NCBI GenBank assembly: GCA_964455395.1
Contig: CAYVWB010000005.1
Coordinates: 1 to 64,000, forward strand
Source: CAYVWB01 sp964455395
GTDB taxonomy: Bacteria; Desulfobacterota; Desulfovibrionia; Desulfovibrionales; Desulfovibrionaceae
Length of the DNA stretch: 64,000 nt
Direction of reading: 5' to 3'
Shown piece after piece: positions 10,163 to 18,279 of this stretch. Under the pieces are notes generated by a model. That model was not told the DNA's origin, did no database searches, and saw nothing but the letters and a program-made list of their open reading frames with translations. Within the stretch, counting starts at the first letter, position 1; each line of letters begins with the position of its first letter. Position numbers and translations under genes: made by a program.

Positions 10163-11236
10163 ATGAACACCGCCGCCCCCACAGTTTCCGCACACGCCAC
10201 GGCTGCCGCCACTGCGCCCGTCCCGCTCCTCCAGGTGCGCGACGTCTCCAAGCGGTTCGACATCTCCGGAGGCTTGCTGGAATCCCTCAGCTTCCGAGGC
10301 CTCAAACCGGTGCGCGAACGCACCGTGGTGAAGGCCGTCAACCACGTCAGCCTGGACATCGCCGAGGGCGAGACCCTGGCCGTGGTGGGTGAGTCCGGCT
10401 GCGGCAAGTCCACGCTGGCGCGCACGGTCATCGGGGTCTACCCGCCGAGCGAGGGAGAGATCCTCTTCCGTGGGGAACGCATCGACAACCTCTCCCCAAG
10501 CCGGATGCTGCCGTACCGCACGCGCATGCAGATGGTCTTCCAAGACCCATACGCCTCGCTCAACCCGCGGCTGACGATCCGGGACACCCTCATGGAGCCG
10601 CTGCTCTTCCACGGTCGGCGCGCCGGCGTGACCAAAGCCGACGCCACGTCCCGCATGGAGGCGGTGATGGAACGCGTGGGCGTGCGGCCGAGCTGGGCCT
10701 CCAAATACCCCCACGAGTTCTCCGGCGGGCAACGTCAGCGCATCTCCATCGCGCGGGCGCTCGTCACGGATCCCGAATTCGTGGTGGCGGATGAGCCCAT
10801 CAGCGCCTTGGACGTCTCCATCCAGGCGCAGATATTGAACTTGATGATGGACCTGCAGGACGAGCGCGGCCTGACCTACCTCTTCATCAGTCATGACCTC
10901 TCGGTGGTGGAGCATATCGCCACCCGCGTGGCTGTCATGTATCTCGGCGCGTTGTGCGAGCTGGCAGCCACGGAGACGCTGTTCCGCAGCCCACGCCACC
11001 CCTATACGCAAGCGCTGCTCTCGGCCATTCCCACCCTGGGCGGCTCGGCGCGGGGCCACGTGAAGCTCACCGGCGACGTGCCCACGCCCATCCACCTGCC
11101 CAGCGGATGCGTCTTCCACGGCCGCTGTCCCCACGCCAACACCCGCTGCCGCGCCGAAGCTCCCCGCGCCTTGGCGCACGGCCGCCCGGACTCCCTGGTC
11201 GCCTGCCACGGCGTGGAGGAAGACCGTCTGACATAA
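10163..11236 (+). CDS. Peptide ABC transporter ATP-binding protein (DppF/OppF family)
   Basis: This 357-residue ATPase has Walker A GESGCGKS at about residues 76-83, signature FSGGQRQR, and Walker B VVADEP followed by ISALD. The C-terminal CVFHGRCPHANTRC cluster marks the OppF/DppF type. An AAGAGAGACG ribosome site precedes the ATG. It is the last gene of the importer operon; no strong terminator is visible directly behind it. Confidence 0.93.
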   Translation: MNTAAPTVSAHATAAATAPVPLLQVRDVSKRFDISGGLLESLSFRGLKPVRERTVVKAVNHVSLDIAEGETLAVVGESGCGKSTLARTVIGVYPPSEGEILFRGERIDNLSPSRMLPYRTRMQMVFQDPYASLNPRLTIRDTLMEPLLFHGRRAGVTKADATSRMEAVMERVGVRPSWASKYPHEFSGGQRQRISIARALVTDPEFVVADEPISALDVSIQAQILNLMMDLQDERGLTYLFISHDLSVVEHIATRVAVMYLGALCELAATETLFRSPRHPYTQALLSAIPTLGGSARGHVKLTGDVPTPIHLPSGCVFHGRCPHANTRCRAEAPRALAHGRPDSLVACHGVEEDRLT

Positions 11237-11385
11237 GGCTCCCGTGGGGACGTGGATTTGCTCCGCAGCACAGGCGTTCCGCAAGCGGCGCTGCGCGCCT
11301 CCCGGGTTGCAAGACGCTGGAAATACCCGTAGAATACGAATTCCACGAGACTGTTTCCGGGGCGGAACCAATTCCTCTTTTTTCC

Positions 11386-11413
11386 TTGACAGCCTCGTGA
11401 GAGTATATATCCT
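11386..11413 (+). promoter_or_regulatory. Sigma-70-type promoter for small RNA candidate
   Basis: A perfect -35 TTGACA lies at 11386-11391, with TATCCT at 11408-11413 (16-bp spacer) or the overlapping TATATC at 11406-11411. It is one of the best consensus promoters in the window and lies in an AT-rich patch after dppF-like. Confidence 0.65.
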
Positions 11414-11415
11414 GT

Positions 11416-11530
11416 GTCTGCGGGTAAAGCCTGGGTCACCGTGACGCCGCAAGGTATCATAAGTGTATTCTGAATACACCGGCCCCAGGGTCCGCAGTCT
11501 TTTCAAGGCCAAGCTCTGCTTGGCCTTTTT
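11416..11530 (+). ncRNA. Candidate structured small RNA of about 115 nt
   Basis: Between a consensus promoter and a perfect intrinsic terminator lies a short non-coding segment with nested pairing. The outer helix is CTGCGG (11418-11423) with CCGCAG (11492-11497). A second helix is CCTGGG (11430-11435) with CCCAGG (11484-11489). A third is GCCG (11446-11449) with CGGC (11480-11483). A perfect hairpin GTGTATT-CTG-AATACAC (11463-11479) sits at the tip. The terminator hairpin closes the transcript. I do not recognise it as tmRNA, 6S, SRP RNA or a known riboswitch. It could instead be a regulatory leader for the DUF3800 gene that starts 14 bases after the terminator. Confidence 0.55.
11505..11530 (+). 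terminator. Intrinsic terminator before DUF3800 gene
   Basis: The 10-bp perfect stem AAGGCCAAGC (11505-11514) / GCTTGGCCTT (11518-11527) has a TCT loop and is followed by further T residues to 11530. It ends the small RNA candidate or attenuates the following gene. Confidence 0.7.
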
Positions 11531-11543
11531 CAGGCCTATCGAT

Positions 11544-12230
11544 ATGCATTTATACTTAGACGAAAGCGGCGATCTGGGGTGGTCGTTCGACAAACCCTTC
11601 AGGCGTGGCGGGTCCAGTCGATACATCACCATCGCAAGTGCGTTAACCTCCAAAGATAACGTGAAGCACCTCGGACGATTGGTGAAAGACGTCTACACCC
11701 GAAAGAATCATCCCCCCAAACAGGAATTGAAAGCTATCGCCCTGAACAACGAAGACCGAAAGTTTATCGCCGCCAAGGTCCGCGGTCTGGTTGAACGAGG
11801 ACTGGTCAGCATTTTCGCCATCACTGCGGACAAAAGAAAAGTACACAGAAAGTTTCATCATGATGGAAATATACTTTACAACCATCTGATCATGTTATCC
11901 CTCTATGAAGAGATCAAACAATACGATCTCGTTCAGATGTATCCCGACGCCAGATCGATCAGAATGAAATATGTCAATACACTTGACGACTACATCAAGC
12001 TCAAACTTTTGGGAGAGGAACACTACGACACCGATGTAGAGTACTACCCAACAGAAAGTCACGACAACAAGAACGTCCAGTTCGCAGACTACATCGCCAA
12101 CATCATCTGGCGACGATACGAAAACCGTGAACAAGAGGCGTATGCTATTCTATACCCCGCGATCCAATGCGATTTCTTCCCCAAAGAACGCCATCCTGAC
12201 AGAACCTGCCCGCTTGAGATACGAATCTGA
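11544..12230 (+). CDS. DUF3800 family protein
   Basis: This 228-residue protein starts MHLYLDESGDLGW, the acidic N-terminal motif of DUF3800 proteins (an RNase H-like fold by family reputation). It ends with a DNKNVQFADYIANIIWRR segment, the usual C-terminal match. The ATG at 11544 was chosen because earlier in-frame starts lie inside the upstream palindrome and terminator. Base composition is clearly AT-richer than the neighbouring importer genes, suggesting transfer. DUF3800 proteins are common in mobile and defence-rich regions, but their activity is not established. No partner gene is adjacent. Confidence 0.85.
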   Translation: MHLYLDESGDLGWSFDKPFRRGGSSRYITIASALTSKDNVKHLGRLVKDVYTRKNHPPKQELKAIALNNEDRKFIAAKVRGLVERGLVSIFAITADKRKVHRKFHHDGNILYNHLIMLSLYEEIKQYDLVQMYPDARSIRMKYVNTLDDYIKLKLLGEEHYDTDVEYYPTESHDNKNVQFADYIANIIWRRYENREQEAYAILYPAIQCDFFPKERHPDRTCPLEIRI

Positions 12231-12915
12231 AACAACCATTTCGGATTCCTTAACACGCTCCGTGCTCGACGTCCCCCGAGCGCCATCCCTGACGACGGTT
12301 TGGGCGCGCTGAACCTCTCCTCGCCATCACGCCGTCATCTCCCCCTTGTCGGTTCCCGACGACCTTCTATCCTGGATGGATGCATCCTGCCATCCAAGAA
12401 GGAGGTTCCGTGCGGCGCGTGCTCTACGCCATCTCGATTCTGACGCCATGCCTTTGGTTCGGCTCCCCCCATGTGGCGAACGCCGATGATGCGCCCGGGC
12501 GCCACCGTACACGACGACACCGCCTCGGCACGACGGTGCGCCGAAGCCAAAGGTCGTCGGCGCAGGGTCCGGCGGCGGCCCTCGTACGCCCCTGCCCGAA
12601 GGCGACGACGAGACGCTGTCTCCATGACCGCATCGTGCGCCAGGAACAGCGTGCCGAGGGGCAGCGCATGACGCTGGCGTCACGACGCGAGCGCGGCGCG
12701 GGCTGTTGCAGGCGACGTCATAGCGTCACGCGTCGGCTCTTGGTGGCGCGTTCCAAGCGTGTCCGGCGTCACGCCTCGGGGACTTGTCGGCCAAGATGAT
12801 TCCCGAAATCTTCGGCTGCCCCTCGACCCGGCTTGCGTGTACCGTATTTCTCGGCGCCATGAAATGTCTTTCATGCACAGTCCACAACTTGGCTACGTCA
12901 ATCCAGGAGGAAGCA
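12231..12915. other. Intergenic region with possible decayed secreted ORF
   Basis: These 685 bases follow the DUF3800 gene. The only coding-like signal is the ribosome site and signal-peptide-like stretch at 12401-12627, listed separately. From about 12630 to 12900 I see only GC-rich sequence with repeated GCGTCACG-type words and no convincing gene. Confidence 0.35.
12410..12627 (+). pseudogene. Possible frameshifted small secreted protein
   Basis: A strong AAGGAGG at 12399-12405 precedes a GTG at 12410. The first 26 or so codons give a signal-peptide-like sequence (VRRVLYAISILTPCLW, then ANADDAPG). After that the frame becomes Arg-rich and unnatural, while the shifted frame gives a plausible soluble tail (APKPKVVGAGSGGGPRTPLP) that ends at a TGA at 12625-12627. 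A one-base indel near 12505-12512 would join the two. This is either a decayed gene, a sequencing error or chance. Function is unknown. Confidence 0.3.
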
Positions 12916-13608
12916 ATGCGAATGTCCCTTTTCACGACAGTCACCACAACGCTGCTGGCGCTTTTCATGCTTTTTGTCGGCGTTGCTTGCGCGCAAACCA
13001 ACAATCCCATGCGCCCCACGACACCAGGGGACATCACGCCACCCATCGGCAATCAACAGATCCCGTCTCCGGGCATACAGTGCACGCCGCCGGAGATTCT
13101 GATCAACGGACAATGCGTGGACCCCTCCCAGGGCATCACGCCTGGCGGCTCTCAGGGGAACCAGGGCGGTGGCCAGGGCTTCAACCCGGGCTCCAATGTG
13201 GGGGGCCCAGGCAGCGGCGCCGGCTCGAATTACGGGGCGGGTTCCGGCTTGGGGAATTGTCCTGCGGGCCAGATCTTCGTGAATGGCCAGTGCGTCAACA
13301 TCGGGGGTGGCGGACAAGGCGGTCAGCAGGGTCCGGGCGGTCCAGGGCAAGGCGGTCAGCAGGGTCCCGGCGGTCCAGGGCAAGGCGGTCAGCAGGGTCC
13401 GGGCGGTCCAGGGCAAGGCGGTCAGCAGGGTCCGGGCGGTCCCGGGCAAGGCGGTCAGCAGGGTCCCGGCGGTGGCCGTCAGGCGCAGTGCCAAGCGGTC
13501 TATCAACAGTGCCTTGCACACTGTCAGCCGCTGCAGGCGGCCAATCCCGCCGGCTACAATCAATGCGTGCACGACTGTAATGTGGGGATGACCAACTGCA
13601 TGCAGTAG
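12916..13608 (+). CDS. Secreted Gly/Gln-rich repeat protein with cysteine-framed ends
   Basis: This 230-residue protein has an ideal AGGAGG ribosome site and a signal peptide (cleavage near CAQ at residue ~26). Two similar cysteine modules follow, CTPPEILINGQCV and CPAGQIFVNGQCV, joined by Gly/Asn/Ser-rich linkers. Then come five tandem copies of an 11-residue unit GQGGQQGPGGP. The C-terminal ~40 residues contain six cysteines in the symmetric pattern C-x6-C-x3-C-x13-C-x3-C-x6-C, like a disulfide-stapled helical hairpin. An extracellular or periplasmic structural role is likely, but no function is known to me. A terminator follows directly. Confidence 0.75.
   Translation: MRMSLFTTVTTTLLALFMLFVGVACAQTNNPMRPTTPGDITPPIGNQQIPSPGIQCTPPEILINGQCVDPSQGITPGGSQGNQGGGQGFNPGSNVGGPGSGAGSNYGAGSGLGNCPAGQIFVNGQCVNIGGGGQGGQQGPGGPGQGGQQGPGGPGQGGQQGPGGPGQGGQQGPGGPGQGGQQGPGGGRQAQCQAVYQQCLAHCQPLQAANPAGYNQCVHDCNVGMTNCMQ
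13312..13476 (+). repeat. Five tandem 33-nt repeats
   Basis: Units at 13312, 13345, 13378, 13411 and 13444 are each 33 nt and nearly identical, differing mainly by CCGGG versus CCCGG wording. They encode the 11-residue unit GQGGQQGPGGP and stay in frame, so copy number can vary without frameshift. Confidence 0.9.
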
Positions 13609-13634
13609 GTGCAAGTCGCCGCTCGAAACACACG

Positions 13635-13664
13635 CCCCGATCGTCACCGGACGGTCGGGGTTTT
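13635..13664 (+). terminator. Intrinsic terminator after repeat protein
   Basis: CCCCGATCGT (13635-13644) pairs with ACGGTCGGGG (13651-13660) with one G-T wobble, followed by TTTT. Confidence 0.8.
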
Positions 13665-13828
13665 CGTGCGCCGCCCAGGCGGCCTCCCTCGCGTACTCGA
13701 GCCGATTCCCGAAGGTGTAAGGGAAACGGGGACAGTGTCGACATACAACGGAGGCCGCCTCACGCCGCCACATACCCCGCCAATGCTGAAAGGGGCCAGG
13801 CCGTTTCGGCCCAACCCCTTGAAATTTC

Positions 13829-13904
<76 letters not shown>

Positions 13905-14738
13905 CCAATGCAAGGGAGTCTTGATATACAAGGGTTCCTTGCTCGTCAAGAGAAAATATCAGCTGTCGGCCTCGTGGGCAACCACGCCGACAGGGGCCCA
14001 CGCCGGGAGTCAACCCGCAACGCGCACATGAGCGACAGCGGTCGCTGCTGGAGGGAGCGCCGAGGAACGAGCCTTCTTGCATTCAGGAGTCGTCGTCGTG
14101 CACTCGCTCTGCAACGTCCACACCATGATGACGTTGTTTGCACACCATGTGACGTACCTGATGGGGAAAGCCCTTTCTCAGCACTCAATATACTGATGAC
14201 CGGCCCCTTTCCATGGCGCTTTACTAAGAATGTGTTTCAAGTAAAAATAATTGTCATGTTTGATTGAACCCTAGCCATATAATAGAATGTCTTGATATAT
14301 TGATGTTTTTATTTACTCGACAATTTTGGCCACAGATAATTCAGCATCCCGTGCGTATCCATCACGAAAAAGTCTTTGAAATGTATATGAATGCTGCGAC
14401 CGCCTCATACATGACTGCAAGGCGCCATGTCCGTCGTCCTTTGTTTGTTCACGCTCGCTATGACTGAAGGAATACCATCGCCATGGCACGCGCCGTCAGC
14501 CGAAGATACAATACGAGGAAGGCGTCTTGCTTTGGCTGTTGCTACAACCGCAGGTTTTCCGGGACAATTCTGACGTCGCGGAGCGCCTGACCACTGCCCT
14601 CGTGGCGGTGGCAACCGGAAGGCGCGAACGCCGCCACCGTGGACGCAACCCTTCGCGCCGAGATGAATTGCTGCGTTGCCACACCCCGGCCGCGGTGCTA
14701 CATTCGTGACTGAACGTCCCACTCCGGCCGCCATCCGC
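13905..14738. other. AT-rich intergenic region upstream of metallophosphoesterase
   Basis: No gene is supported in these 830 bases. From about 14200 to 14420 the sequence is strongly AT-rich and includes a TATAAT at 14277-14282, but no -35 with acceptable spacing. Short open frames here start at weak codons, lack ribosome sites and look like chance. The composition resembles that of the DUF3800 and HEPN-like genes and may be a remnant of acquired DNA. Confidence 0.4.
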
Positions 14739-15746
14739 ATGCCCCACACCTCCCCGACGACACGCCCTCAGGGCGGCCACCTCCGCGACTTCCCCCCCGC
14801 GGACTTCCTCCAGAAACTCGCCGAACGCATGGGTGAGGCGACCCTGCGCAAACGCCTGCGGCTCCAGATAGCCTACTCCGCGCGGATGTTCGGCGGCGGC
14901 GGCGTGGAGCACGTCCACATCGAGAACATCCACCACATCCAGCCCGTATTGCGAGTGCTGCTGCGCGGCATGGGCCTGCTCGAACGCGGCAAGCGCAACG
15001 CCCTCGACTTCCGCGTCCAGGCCCGCACCGTCGTCTTCCCACACCTGCCCGAAGGGCTGGAGGGGCTGCGCATCCTCCACCTCAGCGACCTTCATCTGGA
15101 CGGCATGCCTGATGGCGGAGTCGCCCTGCGCCGCCTCCTGGCCGGACTGGCTTTCGACCTGTGCCTCGTCACCGGGGATTTCCGCTACATCACCCACTCG
15201 GACTACCGGCCGGCGCTGCGCGCGGCGGCCGAACTGGCGCCGTCTTTGGAATGCGCACTGGGCGTGTGGTGCGTGCTGGGGAATCACGACTTCCTGGAGA
15301 TGGTCCCCGGCTTGGAGGCAAACGGCTACCGCACGCTGCTCAACGAACACACCATGGCGACGCACGGCGGCGCGACCTTCTGCCTGGCTGGCGTGGACGA
15401 CCCCCATTTCTACGGCGCGCATGACTTCCCGCGCGCCCTTGCCGGACGACCGGCCGGGGCTTTCACCATCATGCTGTGCCACTCCCCGGAGCCCTTCCGG
15501 GAGGCGGCGGATCACAGGGTTGACTTCTTCCTGGCCGGCCACACCCACGCCGGCCAGATCTGCTTGCCGGGTGGGCGCATCGTCATCGCCAATGCGGATT
15601 GCCCACGGCCTCAGCTCGCCGGGCCATGGCGGGTGGACGGCATGCAGGGGTTCACTTCGCCGGGCCAGGGGACCTCGGGCGTGCCCGTACGCTTTCATTG
15701 TCCGCCGGAAGTCACCATCCACACGCTCACGCGCGGCGCGTCTTGA
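14739..15746 (+). CDS. Calcineurin-like metallophosphoesterase (YkuE/YaeI type)
   Basis: This protein of about 335 residues carries the full metallophosphoesterase motif set: LSDLHLDG, TGDFRY, GNHDF, a CHSPE histidine motif and GHTHAGQICLP. The last motif is typical of the membrane-associated YkuE/YaeI subgroup, some of which act in lipid or cell-envelope phosphoester turnover. Residues before the catalytic domain are basic and may contact the membrane. No good ribosome site marks the start. The ATG at 14739 is used here; a GTG at 14706 is an alternative. The gene is monocistronic and convergent with the metal importer. Confidence 0.85.
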   Translation: MPHTSPTTRPQGGHLRDFPPADFLQKLAERMGEATLRKRLRLQIAYSARMFGGGGVEHVHIENIHHIQPVLRVLLRGMGLLERGKRNALDFRVQARTVVFPHLPEGLEGLRILHLSDLHLDGMPDGGVALRRLLAGLAFDLCLVTGDFRYITHSDYRPALRAAAELAPSLECALGVWCVLGNHDFLEMVPGLEANGYRTLLNEHTMATHGGATFCLAGVDDPHFYGAHDFPRALAGRPAGAFTIMLCHSPEPFREAADHRVDFFLAGHTHAGQICLPGGRIVIANADCPRPQLAGPWRVDGMQGFTSPGQGTSGVPVRFHCPPEVTIHTLTRGAS

Positions 15747-15856
15747 GGACTCTCCCCGAAGGGGCGCTGGGGCCATGGTCGTGCGGTCCCTCCTGATGGC
15801 GCCGCCTTGCTCCCCATGGAGAAACGGAGACTTTCGGGAGCGCCGTCGTCAAGGCC

Positions 15857-17464
15857 TCAGGACGTCTGGACGACCGGCGCTTCTCCAGCGGCGTCCCTTG
15901 TGTGCGCCACGTCGTCCGGGGAGGCTTCCAGACGCACCGTCACAGCGTCGGCTTCGTGGTGTCGCAGGTGGACGGCTTGTCCGCCCTCGGTCTGCACCAC
16001 CCAGACGGCTTCCTTGATCGTGCTGGACTGGCGGGAATCCGTGTGTTCAACCACGACGCGTCGTGGGCCCACGGCGATGTGGACGCCCTCGTCCAGAGGG
16101 ATGGAGGCCGCAGCTTCGTCCACACGCGCCACCACGCCGGCGTGGCCTTCACGCAAGAGGCTGACCGGCGCGAGAGTCCCGGGCGTCAGCCCCGGCGCGG
16201 CGGGGATGGGTTGGCCATGGGGATCCGTGTCCGGATGCTGCAGCAGATCATCCAGATAGGCCAATGCCGAGGCGTCTTGCACATGCTCCAGTTCCTTCGC
16301 GCGGGTGTGCAGTTCCTCGGGGGGTGCGCCCACATGGTCCAGATACGCCTCCCACAGCCGGTGCGCGCGCACGAGCGCTTCTCCCCGCTCCCGGCCCGAA
16401 GGGGTGAGGGTCAACGCATCGTCCTCCACCACGGCGAGTCCCCGCGAGGTAAGCGCCTTGACGGCGCGCCGCAGCCACCGCGGTTCATCCAGGCGCTCCC
16501 GCAAGTCGTTCAGGGGGGTGGGCCCCGGCTCGCGGATGGCCAACGCCATGACGTCCTCAACCACTTGCTCCGGCGCAGCGCGCGAGCGCAGCCGCTTGGC
16601 GATGAGCCCGTACCGCGGCGCCGCCACGAGCGCCACCAGGAATTGCAGCGTGCAGAACAGCATGATCGCGCCGCCGCCGGAGGCGTCCAGCAGCACGCAC
16701 ATGTACAGACCGCCCACCACGCTGGAGACGCCGAACACCGCGGCGAGGGCCATCATGCGCTCCAGCCTGTCAGACAAGAGATACGCCGTGGCCGCCGGCG
16801 TGATGAGCAGCCCCACCACCAGGATGACGCCCACCATGCTGACCGCGCTGACCACCACCAAAGAGACGCACGTGGTGAGTGCGTAGTCCAGAAGCGCCAC
16901 CGGCGCGCCGAGCGCCGCGGCCATCACGGGGTCGAAACTCAAGATCTGGAAATGCCTGTAGAACAACAGGATGATCGTGAGCACCACGCCGCACGCCGCA
17001 GCCGCCACCAGCAAGTCCGCGTCGCCCACGGCCAGCACGTCACCCATGATGAAGTGCATCAGGTCGATGTGAATCTTGTCCCGAAAGATAGAGACCAGCA
17101 CCACACCTGCCGCGAAGACCCCCGTGTACATGATGCCGATGGAGGCGTCCTCCTTGATCCGGCTCGCCCGGGAGACGAAGCCGATGAGGAAGACCGTGAC
17201 GACCGCCGCCAGCAGCGAGCCGACCAGCATGCCGGGGGCGTGCGCTTCCTCCCCGAAGACGACCTTCATGAGCAGGTACCCCCCCGCCACGCCAGCGATC
17301 ATGGCGTGGGCCAGCGCGTCGCCCAGAAAGGCCATGCGCCGGAGCACCACCAAGGAGCCCACCACGCCGGAGACCACCGCCACCATGGAGCCGCCGATGA
17401 GCGCTTTCTGAAAATACGGCTCGCCGAGAGGCGCGAGCAGGCCTTGCATGAAGGCTTCGATCAT
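15857..17464 (-). CDS. Metal ABC transporter permease fused to DtxR/MntR-like domain
   Basis: This is a 535-residue fusion. Residues 1 to about 290 form an ABC-3 family permease (MntB/ZnuB type) with eight or so membrane helices and the typical RRMAFLGDALAHAMIAGVAGGYLL segment. Residues from about 300 to 440 resemble the winged-helix and dimerisation parts of DtxR/MntR regulators (LRRAVKALTSRGLAVVEDD, then LWEAYLDHVGAPPEELHTRAKELEH). The C-terminus has a short beta-rich SH3-like or FeoA-like part. Permease-DtxR fusions are known in metal importers, but many homologues lack the regulator part. Translation is coupled to the ATPase gene by a 4-base ATGA overlap. The cytoplasmic domain may sense the transported metal directly. 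Confidence 0.88.
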   Translation of the reverse strand: MIEAFMQGLLAPLGEPYFQKALIGGSMVAVVSGVVGSLVVLRRMAFLGDALAHAMIAGVAGGYLLMKVVFGEEAHAPGMLVGSLLAAVVTVFLIGFVSRASRIKEDASIGIMYTGVFAAGVVLVSIFRDKIHIDLMHFIMGDVLAVGDADLLVAAAACGVVLTIILLFYRHFQILSFDPVMAAALGAPVALLDYALTTCVSLVVVSAVSMVGVILVVGLLITPAATAYLLSDRLERMMALAAVFGVSSVVGGLYMCVLLDASGGGAIMLFCTLQFLVALVAAPRYGLIAKRLRSRAAPEQVVEDVMALAIREPGPTPLNDLRERLDEPRWLRRAVKALTSRGLAVVEDDALTLTPSGRERGEALVRAHRLWEAYLDHVGAPPEELHTRAKELEHVQDASALAYLDDLLQHPDTDPHGQPIPAAPGLTPGTLAPVSLLREGHAGVVARVDEAAASIPLDEGVHIAVGPRRVVVEHTDSRQSSTIKEAVWVVQTEGGQAVHLRHHEADAVTVRLEASPDDVAHTRDAAGEAPVVQTS

Positions 17465-18279
17465 GAACGCTCCTCCTGGAATGGCGGTGAGGGGGTGGTC
17501 CGGGCCCCACGAGCGGTGTCCGTCCCCATGCGGGAGAAGACCTGCAACCGGCCTTCGTAGACCTGCGCGAGGAGGTCTTCACGGAGCACCGCGCTGGGAG
17601 GGCCGTAGGCGTACAGTCGCTTCTTGATCAGCACGAGCCGATCGAAATACTCCGCGGCGGTGGCCAGGTCGTGGTGCACCACCACCAGTGTCTTGCCGGC
17701 TTTGCGGGCGGATTCCAGCACGTCGAGGATGGCGCGTTCCGTGGCGGCGTCCACCCCGGCGAAGGGTTCGTCCAGCAACAGGGCTTGCGCGCCTTGCGCC
17801 AGCGCTCGCGCCATGAACACCCGTTGCTGCTGCCCTCCGGAAAGCTGACCTATCTGCCGGTCCCGGAACTCGCTCATGCGCACCATGGCCAAGGCCTCGT
17901 CCACGATGCGACGGTCCTCCGCGGAGGGGTCCCGCCACCAGGGGATGTGCCCATAACGGCCCATCATCGCCACCTGCCCCACGGTGATGGGGAAATCCCA
18001 GTCCACGGCGCCGCGTTGCGGCACGTAAGCCACTGCGCCTTTGGCCTTTTCCGCGGACTTGCCGAAGATGCGCACTTCGCCCACGTCGCGCTTCACGAAG
18101 CCCAGCACAGCCTTGATGAAGGTGGATTTGCCGCCGCCGTTGGGCCCGATGACGCCCACCAAAAGTCCCTGCTCTATGGTGACGGTGACGTCCAGCAGCG
18201 CCGGTTGGGGTCCGTAGTTCACTGTGAGGTGTGTTACTTCGATGGCGGGTTGTGACCCTTCGCGGGGGGCGTCATTCAT
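17461..18279 (-). CDS. Metal ABC transporter ATP-binding protein (MntA/ZnuC type)
   Basis: This 272-residue ATPase has Walker A GPNGGGKS at about residues 45-52, signature LSGGQQQR, and Walker B LLLDEPFAGVD. AYVPQRGAVDWDFPITV is the usual Q-loop region of Mn/Zn importers. It overlaps the upstream hypothetical gene by 8 bases and the permease gene by 4 bases, so the four genes are probably translated as a coupled unit. Confidence 0.93.
   Translation of the reverse strand: MNDAPREGSQPAIEVTHLTVNYGPQPALLDVTVTIEQGLLVGVIGPNGGGKSTFIKAVLGFVKRDVGEVRIFGKSAEKAKGAVAYVPQRGAVDWDFPITVGQVAMMGRYGHIPWWRDPSAEDRRIVDEALAMVRMSEFRDRQIGQLSGGQQQRVFMARALAQGAQALLLDEPFAGVDAATERAILDVLESARKAGKTLVVVHHDLATAAEYFDRLVLIKKRLYAYGPPSAVLREDLLAQVYEGRLQVFSRMGTDTARGARTTPSPPFQEERS

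Noticed and set aside
11416..11530. Known riboswitch (c-di-GMP, SAM, cobalamin or fluoride)
   Set aside because: I compared the visible helices and conserved words with these classes as I remember them and none fits in the right order.
13312..13476. Possible CRISPR-like array
   Set aside because: The 33-nt units are contiguous, have no spacers and encode an in-frame peptide repeat.
12898..13773. Minus-strand open frame opposite the repeat protein
   Set aside because: It is the complement of the 33-nt repeats (Leu/Thr/Ala periodic), without ribosome site, and runs through the terminator of the real gene.
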